Below, piece by piece: positions 34,468 through 46,412 of a stretch of 64,000 nucleotides of DNA (position 1 is the first letter of the stretch; each line of letters starts with the position of its first letter). A program made the translations under genes and the position numbers. The notes beneath the pieces are model-generated. The model worked only from the letters and a program-made list of their open reading frames with translations, was not told the origin of the DNA and ran no database searches. The stretch lies in contig NC_063450.1 in NCBI RefSeq assembly GCF_020379485.1, forward strand, positions 48,760,681 to 48,824,680, in the 5' to 3' direction. Source of the DNA: Brassica napus. Taxonomy: Eukaryota; Streptophyta; Magnoliopsida; Brassicales; Brassicaceae.

Positions 34468-37200
34468 TATTACCAATTTTTTAATTTTTGGACAGACATT
34501 ATAGAGAATAATTAGGAGTGGAAAAAATCATCAACAGAACACAAAAACAATTACAGACAACAACAAAAAACCCGAGCATGAGCAGCACAGTGCAAGCATT
34601 TAACAAGATTAATAACGGGACGGGCTCGGACCAAGCAACCCGGGAGCTAGATGAGTATTCGAGTGGTTGCCGCCAGCTACCGAGAGAAGGGCGTCCACAA
34701 ACCCTGAATGCTACAGTTTTTACAGCTTTCAACCGGTACATAGAGCGCTTGGAAGCGAAGAATCCAAACACGAACTTAAAGCACGAGATGTAAAAAAGAC
34801 CACCAGCGGTACGAGGAGAAGCCGAAAACTGACGATGCCGTTGTTCAGCGATTTACACCAAAGATTACCGTCTCTTTTGCATTCTACCGTGACCGTATAC
34901 ATCCATCTAACCGTGACCCGTATAGAGAAGACGGATCGAACAACCCTCCGGAGGGTACAAAACCATAACCGGAGCTGGCATTTTTTTTAAACGAAAACAA
35001 CACTTTACATGTTTCAAAGCATTATTAGAACAGAAGCCACTTTGGTAAAACCAGTTATTAAAAAGGGAAGAATTGAGCAAATAATATCCTTTCTCACTGC
35101 ATAGTTCGCGTGACATATTTGCATACTCGAATTAATATTTCTATCTTTTCACCAATTGTTATTTGGACTAAAAATCACCAAAGACGAAACCTTTTTTTTT
35201 TTAACGAAAAAAAAAATACAAAATTGGGTGATATATGGGTTAAATCTTCCGTGGGCTGTTGGATCTTGCACCGCGACGATCAAATATCTGTAAGGCCAAA
35301 AATGTTTATGTAGTAAAATTGAGGCCAGGACAGATTTCATTCTCTACAATTAAGCCCAGACCCGTCACTTTGATTGAACGATAAACGTAGCTGCTTCTGT
35401 CTCACACTTCAACAACAAACGAACAAAGTATACGACGAATTCGTTGCCGGAGAAGATACGTCGTTCAGTTTTGTTTCTGTCTTATGTTTGTTGGATTGTT
35501 TGAGGCTTTGTGTAAGATCTATCTTAAGGTTTTGTTTTCCTAGTCATGTTGATGATAGCATCAGGTAATACAGTGGTTTCGTTAGGAGTTTCTTGGATTG
35601 GGCATGTAATGTACTTGTTTGATCTTATTTTTGAATGTAATACGAACTAGCTTTAACCATTACATATTTAGTTTGGACTCTATTTACAAAATACACAGTT
35701 ATATCGAACTTTTTTTTTTTTGAGAAAGGGCTTAGTTATATCGAACTTGATTGGTTGCATTCTTTGTTTTGACGTTTTCTCTGTATTTTTACATTTAACT
35801 TTGTTATCAACAGCTGTTATTTAACTGATTTTTTATATTCAAACGTTGAACGAAAATAGAACATTTTCAATATATACATATATTTTAATGTAAAATATTT
35901 AGAAACAATCAGTCTTACATTGAATTTAAAATGGTGATACCATAGCAAATGCTGTTTAAGGTTCTTACAAGACATTGGTCGCATATTAGTTCTTTGAAGA
36001 AGTGCACTTAAAAATTGAATGTTTTGGACCTTTGAAAAATTATAAAGGAAGTTACTGATTTGATCTTTTTAATTAATTTATAATAAAAATGTTAGAATTA
36101 GCGAAGGTCTTGTACCGTTTTGGATTTAATATAGTTCTTATGTTGAACTAATATTGAGCTAGATGCAGTGGACTAGCCAGTTTAAAAGTATTTCTAACCC
36201 GAATCTAATTTTTTCTTAAAAACAGAGTAATTTATTATAAAAAAAATTTTGTTCTAATATTATAATTATATAACGGAATTACTCTATATTGTATAGAAGA
36301 ATATAGATGGATATTATTTTTTTACTCTATATTTATAGTAAACATATTTATTTTTTATAATAAAGTAATCTTTTAGAAGAAAAAAAATAAAATGGGACTG
36401 ACGATGATTTAACAAGTAACCGATGCAGAAAATATTGATAAAAATGCTGAAAAAGTAGTTCATAATATTGAAAAGTCTTCTCATTTTCCTTTTAACGCAT
36501 TTAAATATTAAAAGTAAACAACTAAATCAGCGCACGCACAATAAAATAAGTCAGAGTCAACCTATTACTACTACTATTGATTAATGTATACTTGATAAGG
36601 TTTTGGAATATTTCATTCACAAGCGGAGTAATGTGTTGGTACACTATTTTCGCGGCTGCGTATTTGATTCATACCATTAAATTACTTCGTTCTTTTTGTC
36701 TCATTCGTCTCTTATCTTAAAATTATTGAACGGGACTTCAACACTGGGGGCGACTGAGTCAAGATTGGCGTTGAGGTTCCTTCTGTAATTTATTTTACAA
36801 TATTCATAATAATACATCATTATAGTATTATTCATCCTTAACTTAAGTTGTCTTATTTACTGTTGACAAAAAAACTTTTGTTGTATTATTATTGTTGCTA
36901 TTAATATTCACCATCTCCTTCATACTTCCGAATATAATTTTCAAGAGTTCTTATGAATTTAGTGGTATTACGAGATACTATAATTTTCCAGTTGCTTTTA
37001 CTAAAATATCTAATTTGTGTAAATAGGATACGTTTCTCTAGTGTGACTTTCGTGAATCTTTTAGATAATATACACCTAATACCAATTCGCCGCCGTCTCA
37101 AATCTTCCACTTTTGAGTTTTGAATATGAAGGAACCTAAGAAATTTCATAAAAGTTGATTTTATAATATTATAAATAATAATTTAAATAATACATCATCT
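34468..37200. other. intergenic DNA upstream of the P450 gene
   Basis: 34500-35600 is less AT-rich. It contains an ATG-started frame (34577-34793, about 72 codons) without a recognised domain, and a leader-like stretch near 35390-35560. I cannot assign either. The rest is AT-rich with no bounded element seen. Confidence 0.35.
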
Positions 37201-37212
37201 CTAAGCCTACAA

Positions 37213-37219
37213 TATAAAT
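37213..37219 (+). promoter_or_regulatory. TATA box of the CYP706A gene
   Basis: TATAAAT 130 bp upstream of the ATG, followed by a CT-rich leader. Confidence 0.65.
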
Positions 37220-37342
37220 CCCCACACTCTCTTCTTCTATTTTCACCACCATACAACACAAAACCTCCAAAACTAAATAATCAAAGTCTCCTCCTCTCTT
37301 TTCCTAAAGAAGAAACTAAACACAGAGATTGTGAAGACAAAC

Positions 37343-38920
37343 ATGGAAGCTACTTCTTCTAACTTCACACTCTCTACAATCTTCAACAAAGAGGATCCAT
37401 ACAGCTCCCTCATGCTGGCCGCCGCTCTCCTCGTCGCCGTCCTCTGCTACTTCTGGCTTCAAGGAAAATCCAAGTCCAAGAACGGTCAACCACCGTTGCC
37501 TCCGGGACCATGGCCACTTCCCATCGTCGGAAACCTCCCGTTCCTAAACTCCGACATCCTCCACACGCAGTTCCAAGCCCTAACTCAAAAACACGGCCCT
37601 CTCATGAAAATCCACCTCGGCTCCAAACTCGCTATCGTCATCTCTTCTCCCGACATGGCTCGCGAGGTTCTCAAAACGCACGACGTCACTTTCGCCAACC
37701 ACGACCTCCCCGAGGTCGGGAAGATCAACACGTACGGTGGGGAAGACATACTCTGGTCTCCTTACGGCACACACTGGAGGAGACTACGTAAGCTTTGCGT
37801 CATGAAGATGTTCACCACGCCGACTCTCGAAGCTTCTTACTCCACTCGCAGGGAAGAAACACGACAAACTATCGTTCACATGTCCGAAATGGCACGTGAC
37901 GGATCGCCCGTGAATCTTGGAGAGCAAATATTTCTTTCAATATTCAACGTCGTGACGAGAATGATGTGGGGAGCGACGGTTGAAGGAGAAGAGAGAACAA
38001 GCTTAGGAAACGAGCTCAAAACCCTAATCTCCGATATCTCCGACATAGAAGGGATTCAAAACTACTCAGACTTCTTCCCTTTGTTCGCAAGATTTGATTT
38101 CCAGGGACTTGTTAAGAAGATGAAGGTCCACGTTAAGAAGCTAGATATTTTATTCGACCGTGTTATGGAGAGTCATGTCAAAATGGTTGGTAAGAAAAGC
38201 GAAGAGGAAGAAGATTTTTTACAATACTTGATTAGGGTTAAAGACGACGATGAGAAAGCTCCTCTCTCGTTGACTCACGTCAAGTCGTTGCTTATGGATA
38301 TGGTTCTTGGTGGTGTTGACACATCCGTTAACGCATCGGAGTTCGCTATGGCAGAGATCGTAAGCAGACCAGAGGTTTTCAAGAAGATACGTCAAGAACT
38401 GGATCAAGTTGTTGGTAAAGACAGCGTCGTTGAAGAATCACATCTACCAAAGCTCACTTACTTGCAAGCGGTTATGAAAGAGACTCTTAGGCTTCACCCT
38501 ACGCTTCCACTTCTTGTACCTCACAGGAACAGCGAAACCTCGGTGGTTGCGGGATACACTGTGCCTAAAGACTCCAAGATTTTCATCAATGTTTGGGCGA
38601 TTCATAGAGATCCTAAGCATTGGGACGAGCCTAATGAGTTTAAACCTGAGAGGTTTTTGGAGAACTCGCTAGATTTCAACGGTGGTGATTTCAAGTATTT
38701 GCCATTTGGTTCCGGGAGGAGGATTTGCGCGGCGATTAACATGGCTGAGAGGCTTGTTCTGTTCAACATTGCGTCGCTTCTTCACTCTTTTGACTGGAAA
38801 GCTCCTAAAGGACACAAGTTTGAGGTTGAAGAGAAGTTTGGGCTTGTTCTTAAGTTGAAGAGTCCACTTGTGGCTATTCCTGTACCGAGGTTGTCTGATC
38901 CCAAACTCTACACAGCTTAA
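37343..38920 (+). CDS. CYP706A1: cytochrome P450, CYP706A subfamily
   Basis: An uninterrupted frame of 525 codons from the ATG at 37343. An N-terminal membrane anchor (about residues 20-40, LMLAAALLVAVLCYFWL) precedes the proline hinge PPLPPGPWPLP. The oxygen-binding helix I reads LGGVDTS, the K-helix ExxR is KETLRLHP, PERF is present, and the haem motif FGSGRRIC places the ligand at Cys462. All key P450 residues are there, so the enzyme should be an active ER mono-oxygenase. The substrate is not evident from sequence: some CYP706 members oxidise terpenes, and that is family knowledge only. The A1 assignment rests on its position between the MYB85-like and LBD32-like genes; CYP706A2 is the alternative. 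No second P450 follows the LBD genes here. There is no intron. Confidence 0.9.
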   Translation: MEATSSNFTLSTIFNKEDPYSSLMLAAALLVAVLCYFWLQGKSKSKNGQPPLPPGPWPLPIVGNLPFLNSDILHTQFQALTQKHGPLMKIHLGSKLAIVISSPDMAREVLKTHDVTFANHDLPEVGKINTYGGEDILWSPYGTHWRRLRKLCVMKMFTTPTLEASYSTRREETRQTIVHMSEMARDGSPVNLGEQIFLSIFNVVTRMMWGATVEGEERTSLGNELKTLISDISDIEGIQNYSDFFPLFARFDFQGLVKKMKVHVKKLDILFDRVMESHVKMVGKKSEEEEDFLQYLIRVKDDDEKAPLSLTHVKSLLMDMVLGGVDTSVNASEFAMAEIVSRPEVFKKIRQELDQVVGKDSVVEESHLPKLTYLQAVMKETLRLHPTLPLLVPHRNSETSVVAGYTVPKDSKIFINVWAIHRDPKHWDEPNEFKPERFLENSLDFNGGDFKYLPFGSGRRICAAINMAERLVLFNIASLLHSFDWKAPKGHKFEVEEKFGLVLKLKSPLVAIPVPRLSDPKLYTA

Positions 38921-39339
38921 GTAACTATGTAAGAAGAAAAGTTTGGTTCGGGGGGAGTTGATTGTAATTTATCCTTTTTTCTTATTTTGTTGTGGGAGTT
39001 TTAATATTATAATGTGTCTTATTATGCATCTTTCATTATATATATAATAAAAGATAAATATTATTTTTTCAATGAAAAACTCTGGGCCAATATATCATCA
39101 TGTCATCTAAATAATAGTAGCCGATCCCACAGATGATAGAGTAGTAGGTAAGAAACGAAAATAAATTTATAGACTGGCAATTGGTAATATATAATGCAAT
39201 TATGACAATATAATTCATATTCATGGACCTGTAATCATACATGTATCATGTATGTGCTCATATTCAATACTTAAACATCAGTCAAAAGACCAAGTATTAA
39301 ATAGAAAGTAACTTACATATATACATGACAAATCGGTGA
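38921..39339. other. 3' region of the P450 gene and spacer
   Basis: A TTGTAATTTATCC-rich 3' UTR and an AATAAAA-type signal near 39046. Nothing else seen. Confidence 0.4.
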
Positions 39340-39488
39340 TAGTATTATCTCGCCAAAACAGTAAATGATAATAGTTAAATCTCTTGTTGAGAAAAGTAGT
39401 CAAATCTCTCTTTTTAGTAAAACCACAATCATATTCAGGAAATTTTAGTTCATTATTTTCTTACTTAAATCATATTTTAAGACATGCC

Positions 39489-39495
39489 TATAAAT
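39489..39495 (+). promoter_or_regulatory. TATA box of LBD copy 1
   Basis: TATAAAT 481 bp upstream of the first codon. The same element precedes all four copies. Confidence 0.55.
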
Positions 39496-39969
39496 TCGAA
39501 ACGTTTTTGTCATTATAAACCACAATCATATTCAGGAAATTTTAGTTTCTTTTGCATAATCATAATTTTCAATTCTCCAGGTATCATGAATTGATTGATC
39601 TGTTTGCAATGTTTTTCTAAAATGCCCTAACTTCTTTCTTTTACCTTTCTCATTTTGATAATAATTTACATTTAAATTTTGTTGTTTCTCAAAACGAATT
39701 GTTGCTTTTTAAAAAGATACTTATAAACTATTCAATAATTTGCATTTTTGTATACTTCATTCCAGTCGTTTTACAGGAAAACTCTTTAATTTGTTTGCCT
39801 TCATAATTCAATTGTGTAGCTTTAATTATATATTCATATTATTTTTTTCTTATTATGTTAATATATATATATATATATATATAATGTGCATATCTTAATC
39901 TTAATTAAATAATTTTTTTTATAATGTCATCTTTAAGAATTAAAAGAAAACCAAAAAAAAAAAAGAAAA

Positions 39970-40578
39970 ATGGATTTGGCAATTTGTGCTGCATGCAAAT
40001 TCACGACCGGCCCTTGTACACTTGGGAATGGGAATGCATGCATATACACTTATAGCACCATATTTCCCATCGACAGAGCCTGAAAAATTTGATCGTGTTA
40101 ATAAAGTTTTGGAGTCGTAAATGTCTACAAGATTCTGAGTCGTCTTGAAGAACCTTGGCAACGTGAATATGCTGTGAACGCTCTCTGCTACGAGGCAGAG
40201 GCTCGCATACAAGACCACATACATGGTTATCTTGGTCCGCAAATGATTTACAATAATATTCTGAATAATTTAAAGAGGAAAACAGATTCATCAAAAAATG
40301 AACTGCCAGTCACCATGGCTAAGGTACCGCAATATTCTAATCTTCCTATACCTAGTGATTTACAGAACCCTCTTTATTTGTCCTTATTAATGAAATGTTG
40401 GAATTAAATGAGGAACAAAAGAATCAACTTACGGGACTCTTCGACGTGGATGCACGAAGGAACGTAGATGAAATCGTTGGGATGAGAGAAAAATGATCAA
40501 GGTGATGTTCATAGAGCTGATGGTGCATCAACGTCTTCCGGACCATCATCCGGACCTCCAAACCAAAACCAACCATAG
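39970..40578 (+). pseudogene. LBD32: LBD32-like gene, copy 1 (broken)
   Basis: Starts MDLAICAACKF like the intact copies but is disrupted. An insertion lies after GGGAATGCATGC (about 40040), where the intact copies read straight into the codons for VMAPYF. One T is missing in the run near 40109 and another near 40361, and one A is gained near 40492. The leader is altered too: at the place of the putative 5' intron acceptor TTGCAG seen in copy 2, this copy has TTGCAT (near 39753). The 3' end encodes the same GPSSGPPNQNQP tail and stops at 40578. Confidence 0.88.
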
Positions 40579-41969
40579 TTTTGGTGAAATTAATTAAAGT
40601 CTTTCTGTTTTGTGTTTGTCTGCATCTGAATTCCGAGAATAATTTGGTGTCCTTTCTTTTATTTCAGTTCCATCAAAAAGTTTATATAGTTGTTTCTTTT
40701 TAATAATGGATACTCATGTTGTTTTATTTATTTGATTTGTACAAACAAAAAAGAAGAATCTCCTCACACATATCTCCCGAAAGGTAAAAATTCAGCTATA
40801 TATGACCCTTATATTTATGAGTATGATGTTGTCTTCTAGCTAAATATCCAAATTCTATCTCAAATTGAATAATTTAAAGTATCAACATAAATTATATTGA
40901 TATTTAATCAAAATCTCGTAAATATTTTGAATATCATGTCAAATAGGAGATTGAAAAATTATAGAAGAGATTTAGCATGAGTTTCTTAAACTTTTGAAAA
41001 TTTCTAACTAAATAATAATAAAATTTGTGAGAGATTCATGTTAATAAACCTTCAATAATGAAATCAATATAATTTATGAGTACTTCAGGTTAAAAATTCT
41101 TCGAGAATAAATATTTTGGTCATAGAGATAAGGAACGTTGTTGTTAACTGATTGTGTTTTCATGTGTTCTTTGTTCTTTCTCTCTCGTGTTTCTTCTCAC
41201 AAACTTCTTTTCATACCCCTGATTAACCTTGTTTTCCAATTTTTCTCGATTTCTCCACATTCTATTGATATCGGTTACATATTCTTGATTGTACTGTGTG
41301 GGTACTCAAAAGGATTTTTTTTAATTCATCAGCTTGTTACTGTGGTTAAGTTTCAAAAACAAATTGTATAAAATTTAAAATGAATGAACATCAAAAACGA
41401 TTAATTAGGTTCCCCACTTCCATTTAGAGTTTAGTTTTTTGGTTATATGTTGTGTATGATTGTCAATCGTGTATTAGTAAATATATTTTGTATTAATAGG
41501 AAAGTTAATGAATATCAACAAAGGGTTAGGTTTTGTATTAACAAATGATAAATATTAATTAGGTTCAACATAAATAAAATTAACGAATACTTTGTATTGA
41601 TAAATGGTAACTTTTAACCATTCAAAAACAAAAACAAGAAAACTGTACAAAAAGTCATCCCTTTTGTCTAACATTTGTGATATAACTGTTCCTAAAAGAA
41701 AAAAATTGGGAGAAAAGAATATAGAATTTCCAGACGACATCCTACACTCGAGTTTTTTGACATACATGTAGGCCGTGGATGCCTGAGCGTTTAGCATAAT
41801 CTTTAGTATTAAAATCTTACTAGGCTAAAACTCAATGGGTATAAAATTTTCAAAAGTTCTTAAAAGACTCTTTAACTTTCGTTGAAAGTTCATTCCTTTA
41901 CCTCATTTTCAAGGCAAGAAAGAGAGAGAGAAGAAAAACTCTCTTTTAACACCACCATTTTTGTAGCTA

Positions 41970-42541
41970 ATGCCGAGCTGAAAGCTTTAATGGAGCTCAA
42001 ATGTTGATCAGGTCTTTACTTACATTACAATAGTCTCTATCTGGAGAAATACTAAAGAGATCACAAATCTCAGTGAACTAGGCTTGATCTAAGCTTCAAC
42101 ATTCTTTTAGGAGTACTACCAAAAACCCTAGCCAACATTTCTCAGCTTGACACTCTTGACTTGCGCAACAATTCTCTCTCTGGATTTGTTCCTCCTGGTG
42201 AGTAATGATTCATAGAATGTCTTTTGTAAAGCTTCCCTCTCTCTCTCTGTTTTCTAGACTCAATTTTCGTCTACGTTTTTGTTGAAGTTGTGAAAGGTCT
42301 CAAGAAGTTGAATGAGAGACTCCACTTTGAGAACAATACTGGTTTATGTGGCCTTGACTTTCCTTGTCTGAGAGCTTGTTCTGCTTTCGATGATGCGAAT
42401 ATCGAAGTCAAGCAGCCTCAGGGTGAAACAAACACCGATAAATCAACTCTTCATAACATGTCTGATTCTGCATATCTCAAACAACATTGCAACAAAGTTG
42501 CTTTGATCTCACAAGTTGCTTTGATCTCAAGCATGGCATAG
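41970..42541 (+). pseudogene. LRR receptor-like kinase remnant in unit A
   Basis: Short exon pieces of an LRR receptor kinase remain with large internal deletions. These are AELKALMELK near 41974, SGLYLHYNSL near 42008, TLANISQLDTLDLRNNSLSGFVPPG near 42120-42200, a GTGAGT donor, and after an intron LKKLNERLHFENNTGLCGLDFP with a tail to a stop at 42541. The kinase domain is absent. The text resembles the LRR kinase that lies near LBD32 in Arabidopsis (At4g22730, from memory). The remnant is repeated in unit C. Confidence 0.8.
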
Positions 42542-42929
42542 CACACTTCACTAAGCTCTGTGACTCAAGAAATGTCAAGCTTCAAAGAAGATACAGTTAC
42601 CAAAGTCGTTATAACAAAATGGAGACGTTGAGCTTATCTGTTCAACTCAAACACTCTGTCTAACATATTCCATCTTCTTTCACTCGAGTTAACCATCCAC
42701 TAATAATATCGGTTAACCAAATGCTGAACCATATGATCTCAGTTTTGAGTCAACATTCTCAAAATAGTATTATCTTGCCAAAACAGTAAATCATAATAGT
42801 CAATCTTTTGTAGAACAAGTGGTCAAATATCTGGTTTATAGTACAATAATAAAGTATTATAGTCAACCTTTACGTACATATTTATTAGATTCTTTAATTC
42901 CTTACTTGAATCATATTTTAAGATATGCC

Positions 42930-42936
42930 TATAAAT
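42930..42936 (+). promoter_or_regulatory. TATA box of LBD copy 2
   Basis: TATAAAT within GCCTATAAATTCGAG, 467 bp before the ATG. A putative 5' UTR intron (43020-43200, CCAG|GT...TTTTGCAG) lies between, which would shorten the leader. Confidence 0.6.
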
Positions 42937-43396
42937 TCGAGATATTTTTTCAATGTAAACCACAATCATTATTCATGAATTTAATTTCTTTTGCAGTTCT
43001 AAGTTTCAAGATTCTCCAGGTATAATCATATGAGTTGATTGATATGTTTGTAAGATTCTTCTAAATACCCTAACTTTTAAGTTACTTTTCTTTTACCTTT
43101 TTCATAATTGAAGAAAATAATTTAAATTTAATTTTTTTCATCGAAACTGATTCTTGCTTTTTCTTTTCTACGTACGTATAAACCATTCAATATTTTGCAG
43201 TTTTGTATACTACCGGTCGTTTATGATGAAACTCTTTTATGGTCTTCCCTCCATAATTCAATTGTGTAGCTTCATTTATATATTAAAATCATATTTTATT
43301 AATATATATCGAATGCACATACGTTAATCATAACTATATAAATTTCTTTATAATGTCATCTTAAAAAAATTAAAGGAAAACCAAAAGAGAAGAAAA

Positions 43397-44002
43397 ATGG
43401 ATTTACCAAATTGTGTTGCATGCAACTTCACGAACAACGGCCCTTGTACACTTGGGAATGGGAATGCATGCGTTATGGCACCATATTTTTCATCCACAGA
43501 GCCTGATAAATTTGATCGTGTTCATATAGTTTTTGGAGTCGAAAATGTCTGCAAGATTCTAAGTCGTCTTGAAGAACCTTGGCAACGTGAATATGCTGCG
43601 AACGCTCTCTGCTACGAGGCAGAGGTTCGCATACACGACCCCATACATGGTTATCTCGTTCCACAAATGGTTTACAATAATATTCTCAATAATTTAAAGC
43701 GGGAAATAGATTCAGCAATAAATGAACTGTCAATCACCATGGCTAATGTACCACAATATTCTAATCTTCCTATACCTAGTGATTTTACAGAACCCTCTTT
43801 ATTTGCCCTTATTAATGAAATGTTGGAATTAAATGAGGATCAGAAGAATCAACTTAGGGGACTCCCAGATGTGGATGCACGAAGGAACGTGGATGAAATC
43901 GTTGGGATGAGAGAAAATGATCAAGGTGATGTTCATGGAGCTGATGGTGCATCAACATCTTCCGGGCCATCATCTGGACCTCCAAACCAAAACCAACCAT
44001 AG
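43397..44002 (+). CDS. LBD32: LOB-domain protein, LBD32-like (copy 2, intact)
   Basis: A single-exon frame of 201 codons. The LOB domain covers about residues 5-105: a cysteine block CVACNFTNNGPCTLGNGNAC, then VMAPYF, the GAS block FDRVHIVFGVENVCKIL, and YEAEVRIHDPIHG with the conserved Pro. The cysteine spacing is C-x2-C-x7-C-x7-C, not the canonical C-x2-C-x6-C-x3-C. A weak leucine/isoleucine coil follows. The C terminus is acidic and then Ser/Gly/Pro-rich. LBD proteins are plant-specific nuclear DNA-binding regulators; the role of LBD32 itself is little known. The unusual spacing is shared by the other copies and so may be a lineage feature. Its neighbours are close paralogues in the same orientation. 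Confidence 0.88.
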   Translation: MDLPNCVACNFTNNGPCTLGNGNACVMAPYFSSTEPDKFDRVHIVFGVENVCKILSRLEEPWQREYAANALCYEAEVRIHDPIHGYLVPQMVYNNILNNLKREIDSAINELSITMANVPQYSNLPIPSDFTEPSLFALINEMLELNEDQKNQLRGLPDVDARRNVDEIVGMRENDQGDVHGADGASTSSGPSSGPPNQNQP

Positions 44003-45335
44003 TTTTGGTGAAATTAATTAAAGTCTTTTTTTTGTATTTGTCTGCATCTGAATTCCCATAATAATTTGGTGTCCTTTCTTTTATTTCAATTCTATCAAAA
44101 GTTTATGTAGTTGTTTCTTTTTAATAATGGATACTCATGTTGTTTTATTTATTTGATTTGTACAAACAAAAAGGAAAAATCTCCTCACACATATCTCCTG
44201 AAAGGTAAAATTTCGCTATGTATGCCCCTTATATTTATGGGTATGATGTTGCCTTCCAGCTAAATATCCAAATTCTATCTCAAATTGAATAATTCAAAGT
44301 AACAACATGATTTATATTGATATTTAATCAAAATCTCGTAAATATTTTCAAAATCATGACAAATAAGAGATTGAAAAATTCTTGAAGAGATTTTAGCATG
44401 AGTTTCTTAAGCTTTTGAAATTTTATAACTAAATAATAGTAACATTTGTGAGAGATTCATGTTAATAAACCTTTAATAATAAAATCAATGTAATTTGTGA
44501 GAGATTCATGTTAAGAACCCCTCGAGAAAAAAAATATTTGGTCATAGACGTTGTTGTTAACTGATTGTGTACTCATTTGTTCTTTGTTCTTTCTCTCTCG
44601 TGTTTCTTCCCACAAACTTCTTTTCATTCCCCTGATTAACCTTGTATTTCCACATTCTATTGATATCGGTTACATATTCTTGATTGTACTGTGTGGGTTA
44701 CTCAAAAGGATCTTTTTTTAACTCATCAGCTTGTTACTTTGGTGAAGTTTCAAAAACAAATTGTATAAAATTTAAAATTAATGAACATCAAAAACGATTA
44801 ATTAGGTTCACCACTTTTCATTTAGAGTTTAGTTTTTTGGTTATATGTTTCTTATGACTGTCAATCGCGTATTAGTAAATATATTTTGTATTGATAGAAA
44901 AGTTAATTAATATCAACAAAGGGTTTAGTTTTTGTATTAACAGATGGAAAAAATTAATAAGGTTGAACATAAACAAAAATTAATGAAAAGATACAGTTAT
45001 CTAAGTCGTTATAACAGAAAAGAGACGTTGATTTTATCTGTACAACTCAAACACTCTATCGACATAGAGTCTTTCCATCTTCCTCCAGTCAAGTTAACCA
45101 TCCATCCAATAATATCGGTTAACCAAATGCTTAACCATATGATCTCAGTTTTGAGTCAACATTCTCAAAATAGTATTATCTTGCAAAAACAGTAAATCAT
45201 AATAGTCAAATCTTTTTTTTTTTAAAGTCAAATCTTTTGCTGAACAAGTGGTCAAATAATAAAGCATAGTAGTCAAACTTTACATATTTATTAGATTCTT
45301 TATTTTCTTACTTAAATCATATTTTAAGATATGCC

Positions 45336-45342
45336 TATAAAT
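45336..45342 (+). promoter_or_regulatory. TATA box of LBD copy 3
   Basis: TATAAAT 474 bp before the ATG, with the same CTCCAG|GTATAATC putative donor downstream. Confidence 0.6.
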
Positions 45343-45809
45343 TCAAGACATTTTCTCAATATAAACCACAATCATATTCAGGAATTTTTAATTTCTTTTG
45401 CTGCTCATAAGTTTCAAGATTCTCCAGGTATAATCATATGAGTTGATTGATATGTTTGTAAATCTTTTCTAAAAACCTTAACTTCTAAGTTACTTTTCTT
45501 TTACCTTTTTCATATTTGAAGAAAATAATTTAAAATTAATTTTTTTATCAAAACTGATTCTTGCTTTTTCTTTTCTAAGTACGCATAAACCATTCAATAT
45601 TTTTCAGTTTTGTATACTACCGATCGTTTCAGATGAAACTCTTTTATGGTCTTCCCTCCATAATTTAATTGTGTAGCTTTATTTGTATATAAAACCTTAT
45701 TTTATTAATATATATATATATATATAATGTACAAATGTTAATCTTCACTAAATAAATTTCTTTATAATGTCATCTTTAAAAATTAAAGGAAAACCTAAAA
45801 AGAAGAAAA

Positions 45810-46412
45810 ATGAATTTTGCAATTTGCGCTGCATGCGAATTCATGACCGGCCCTTGTACACTTGGGAATGGGAATGCATGCGTTATGGCACCATATTTCC
45901 CATCGACAGAGCCTGAAAAATTTGATCGTGTTAATAAAGTTTTTGGAGTCGTAAATGTCTACAAGATTCTGAGTCATCTTGAGGAACCTTGGCAACGTCA
46001 ATATGCTGTGAACGCTCTCTGCTACGAGGCAGAGGCTCGCATACATGATCCCATACATGGTTATCTTGGTCCGCAAATGGTTTACAATAATATTCTTAAT
46101 AATTTAAAGAGGGAAATAGATTCAGCAAAAAATGAACTGTCAATCACCATGGCTAAGGTACCAAAATATTCTAATCTTCATATACCTAGTGATTTTACAG
46201 AACCCACTTTATTTGCCCTTATTAATGAAATGTTGGAATTAAATGAGGATCAGAAGAATCAACTTATGGGACTCCCAGATGTGGATGCACGAAGGAACGT
46301 GGATGAAATCGTTGGGATGAGAGAAAATGATCAAGGTGATGTTCATAGAGCTGATGGTGCATCAACATCTTCCGGACCATCATCTGGACCTCCAAACCAA
46401 AACCAACCATAG
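45810..46412 (+). CDS. LBD32: LOB-domain protein, LBD32-like (copy 3, intact)
   Basis: A single-exon frame of 200 codons, starting MNFAICAACEF. The cysteine block is CAACEFMTGPCTLGNGNAC, spaced C-x2-C-x6-C-x7-C, so only the last interval is non-canonical. GAS-block FDRVNKVFGVVNVYKIL and YEAEARIHDPIHG are intact. It differs from copy 2 at scattered positions, for example one residue fewer in the cysteine block and a few replacements in the C-terminal half, and ends with the same tail. The 5' flank keeps the TATA box and putative leader intron (acceptor TTTTCAG near 45608). It is probably expressed if copy 2 is. Confidence 0.87.
   Translation: MNFAICAACEFMTGPCTLGNGNACVMAPYFPSTEPEKFDRVNKVFGVVNVYKILSHLEEPWQRQYAVNALCYEAEARIHDPIHGYLGPQMVYNNILNNLKREIDSAKNELSITMAKVPKYSNLHIPSDFTEPTLFALINEMLELNEDQKNQLMGLPDVDARRNVDEIVGMRENDQGDVHRADGASTSSGPSSGPPNQNQP

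Noticed and set aside
34518..34990. Overlapping open frames on both strands near 34.5-35.0 kb
   Set aside because: Overlap each other, lack recognised domains, and the longest plus-strand one begins with GTG; left as unassigned sequence.
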